The position numbers and the translations under genes were made by a program. A DNA stretch of 10,238 nt, from the NCBI GenBank assembly GCA_024641895.1, contig JAHECE010000091.1:1-10238 (forward strand). Direction: 5' to 3'. The notes below the pieces were generated by a model. It ran no database searches. It was not told where the DNA came from and saw only the letters and a list, made by a program, of their open reading frames with translations. Shown here one piece after another: positions 9,548 to 10,238 of this stretch (the stretch's first letter is position 1; each line of letters opens with the position of its first letter). This DNA comes from Actinomycetales bacterium. Its GTDB lineage: Bacteria; Actinomycetota; Actinomycetes; Actinomycetales; JAHECE01.

Positions 9548-10238
9548 TCACGCGTCGCGGCGACGCAGTGATAAGGCCGCCCCGACGAGGACGACGGCGA
9601 CGTAGGCCAGCAGGATCGCGAAGCCCTGCCACGGGCCGAGCAGCGAGACGCCCTCGATCTCGGGGGTCCCCGCCGGCAGGCTCTCGGCCAGGATCCGTTC
9701 GCCGGCCGCGGCGGGGAGGTAGGGGGCGGCCTCGGCCACCCAGGTCAACCAGTTGCCGAGGATCAGCACGAGCAGGGGCAGGAGCAGGATCGTGCCGAGG
9801 ATGGCCGTCACCCCGCCGGCGGTGTGCCGGATGAGCCCACCCAGGCCGAACGCCAGCAGGGCGATGGCGGCGAGGTACAGCCCGGTCCCGATCAGGATGC
9901 GCCACGTCTCGGCGTCGCCCAGGTCGACCGGGTCATCGGTGAGGTAAGGACTCGTCACCACCGTAGCGAGAAGCACCCCGACGAAGCCGACGGCGAATGT
10001 CGCCGCGGTCAGCACGAGCGCCTTGGCCGCCAGCACCGGCAGCCTCGTGGGCACGGCGGTCAGCGTCGATCGGATCATGCCCGTGGAGTACTCGCTCGTG
10101 ATGACGAGGACGCCGAGGACGGCGACCGCCATCTGCGCCAGCACGTACCCGGCCGTCACGATCTGCAGGGCGGTCGGGCCGGCGCCGTCCGGGCCGCCCG
10201 GTCCACCTCCCGGTCCACCTCCCGGTCCGCCGTCGCCG
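9548..10238 (-). CDS. ABC-2 type transporter permease, C-terminal part (cut by window edge)
   Basis: 229 codons are visible; the frame is open to the right edge, so the N-terminus is outside. This is the membrane subunit of an ABC-2 exporter; the partner ATPase is not seen. Hydrophobic segments lie at visible residues about 30-47, 68-95, 113-136, 141-161 and 203-224, with SLRRRDA at the C-terminus. TSEYSTGMIRSTLTAVPTR (47-65), between the first two, is a loop characteristic of actinobacterial ABC-2 permeases. A GTG at 10159 could be read as a start, but it lies inside the family-typical stretch PTALQIVTAGYVLAQ and would remove the first transmembrane helix, so I treat the gene as continuing. 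The visible start is a Gly/Pro-rich run encoded by a 12-bp tandem repeat, in what should be the extracytoplasmic loop after the first helix. Substrate unknown. Confidence 0.87.
   Translation of the reverse strand, partial: GDGGPGGGPGGGPGGPDGAGPTALQIVTAGYVLAQMAVAVLGVLVITSEYSTGMIRSTLTAVPTRLPVLAAKALVLTAATFAVGFVGVLLATVVTSPYLTDDPVDLGDAETWRILIGTGLYLAAIALLAFGLGGLIRHTAGGVTAILGTILLLPLLVLILGNWLTWVAEAAPYLPAAAGERILAESLPAGTPEIEGVSLLGPWQGFAILLAYVAVVLVGAALSLRRRDA
10197..10231. repeat. 12-bp tandem repeat encoding Gly-Gly-Gly-Pro in the permease
   Basis: The unit CCGGTCCACCTC is repeated about 2.5-3 times with a period of 12 (GGTCC at 10200-10204, 10212-10216 and 10224-10228), the last copy diverged. In the permease frame it encodes GGPGGGPGGGPGGP. 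Because 12 is a multiple of 3, copy-number change would alter loop length without breaking the frame. Confidence 0.85.

Overview
The window is GC-rich on both strands, with codons ending mostly in G or C. Its genes look like those of a high-GC actinobacterium, probably one with facultatively anaerobic metabolism, since it carries a full pyruvate:ferredoxin oxidoreductase and an oxygen-sensitive radical SAM enzyme. A Cellulomonadaceae-like or other Micrococcales host is a guess; no marker gene fixes the taxon. I see no rRNA or tRNA gene, CRISPR array, integrase, transposase or phage gene.

Layout from left to right. (1) 15-1487, minus: radical SAM/SPASM anaerobic sulfatase maturase (anSME type) with all eleven cluster cysteines. 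No sulfatase is in the window. (2) 1649-2051, minus: a frameshifted remnant that looks acetoacetate-decarboxylase-like. (3) 2119-3153 and 3155-6862, minus: a two-gene operon of nifJ (complete PFOR, 1235 aa) followed after 1 nt by a dihydroorotate-dehydrogenase-like flavoprotein that lacks the usual pyrimidine-binding motif. (4) 6863-7232: divergent intergenic region with a TTGACA-N17-GAGGCT promoter candidate whose predicted start falls on the nifJ GTG (leaderless), plus two inverted repeats. (5) 7233-8264, plus: YghZ-type aldo/keto reductase. (6) 8326-9339, minus and convergent with it: Gfo/Idh/MocA sugar-type dehydrogenase. (7) 9340-9547: intergenic region with two interleaved 7-bp inverted repeats and a strong hairpin. 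(8) 9548 to the right edge, minus: the C-terminal part of an ABC-2 type permease, whose reading frame continues off the window through a Gly/Pro-rich 12-bp repeat.

How the genes fit together: PFOR oxidises pyruvate to acetyl-CoA and CO2 and reduces ferredoxin. Reduced ferredoxin or flavodoxin could feed the DHOD-like flavoprotein and the radical SAM enzyme, which both need electrons; this link is inference. The aldo/keto reductase and the Gfo/Idh/MocA enzyme are generic carbonyl/sugar oxidoreductases with unknown substrates here. I find no clear new defence or mobile system. The points most worth checking are the DHOD-like partner of PFOR, the leaderless nifJ promoter, the structured region before the Gfo/Idh gene, and the repeat-containing loop of the permease.
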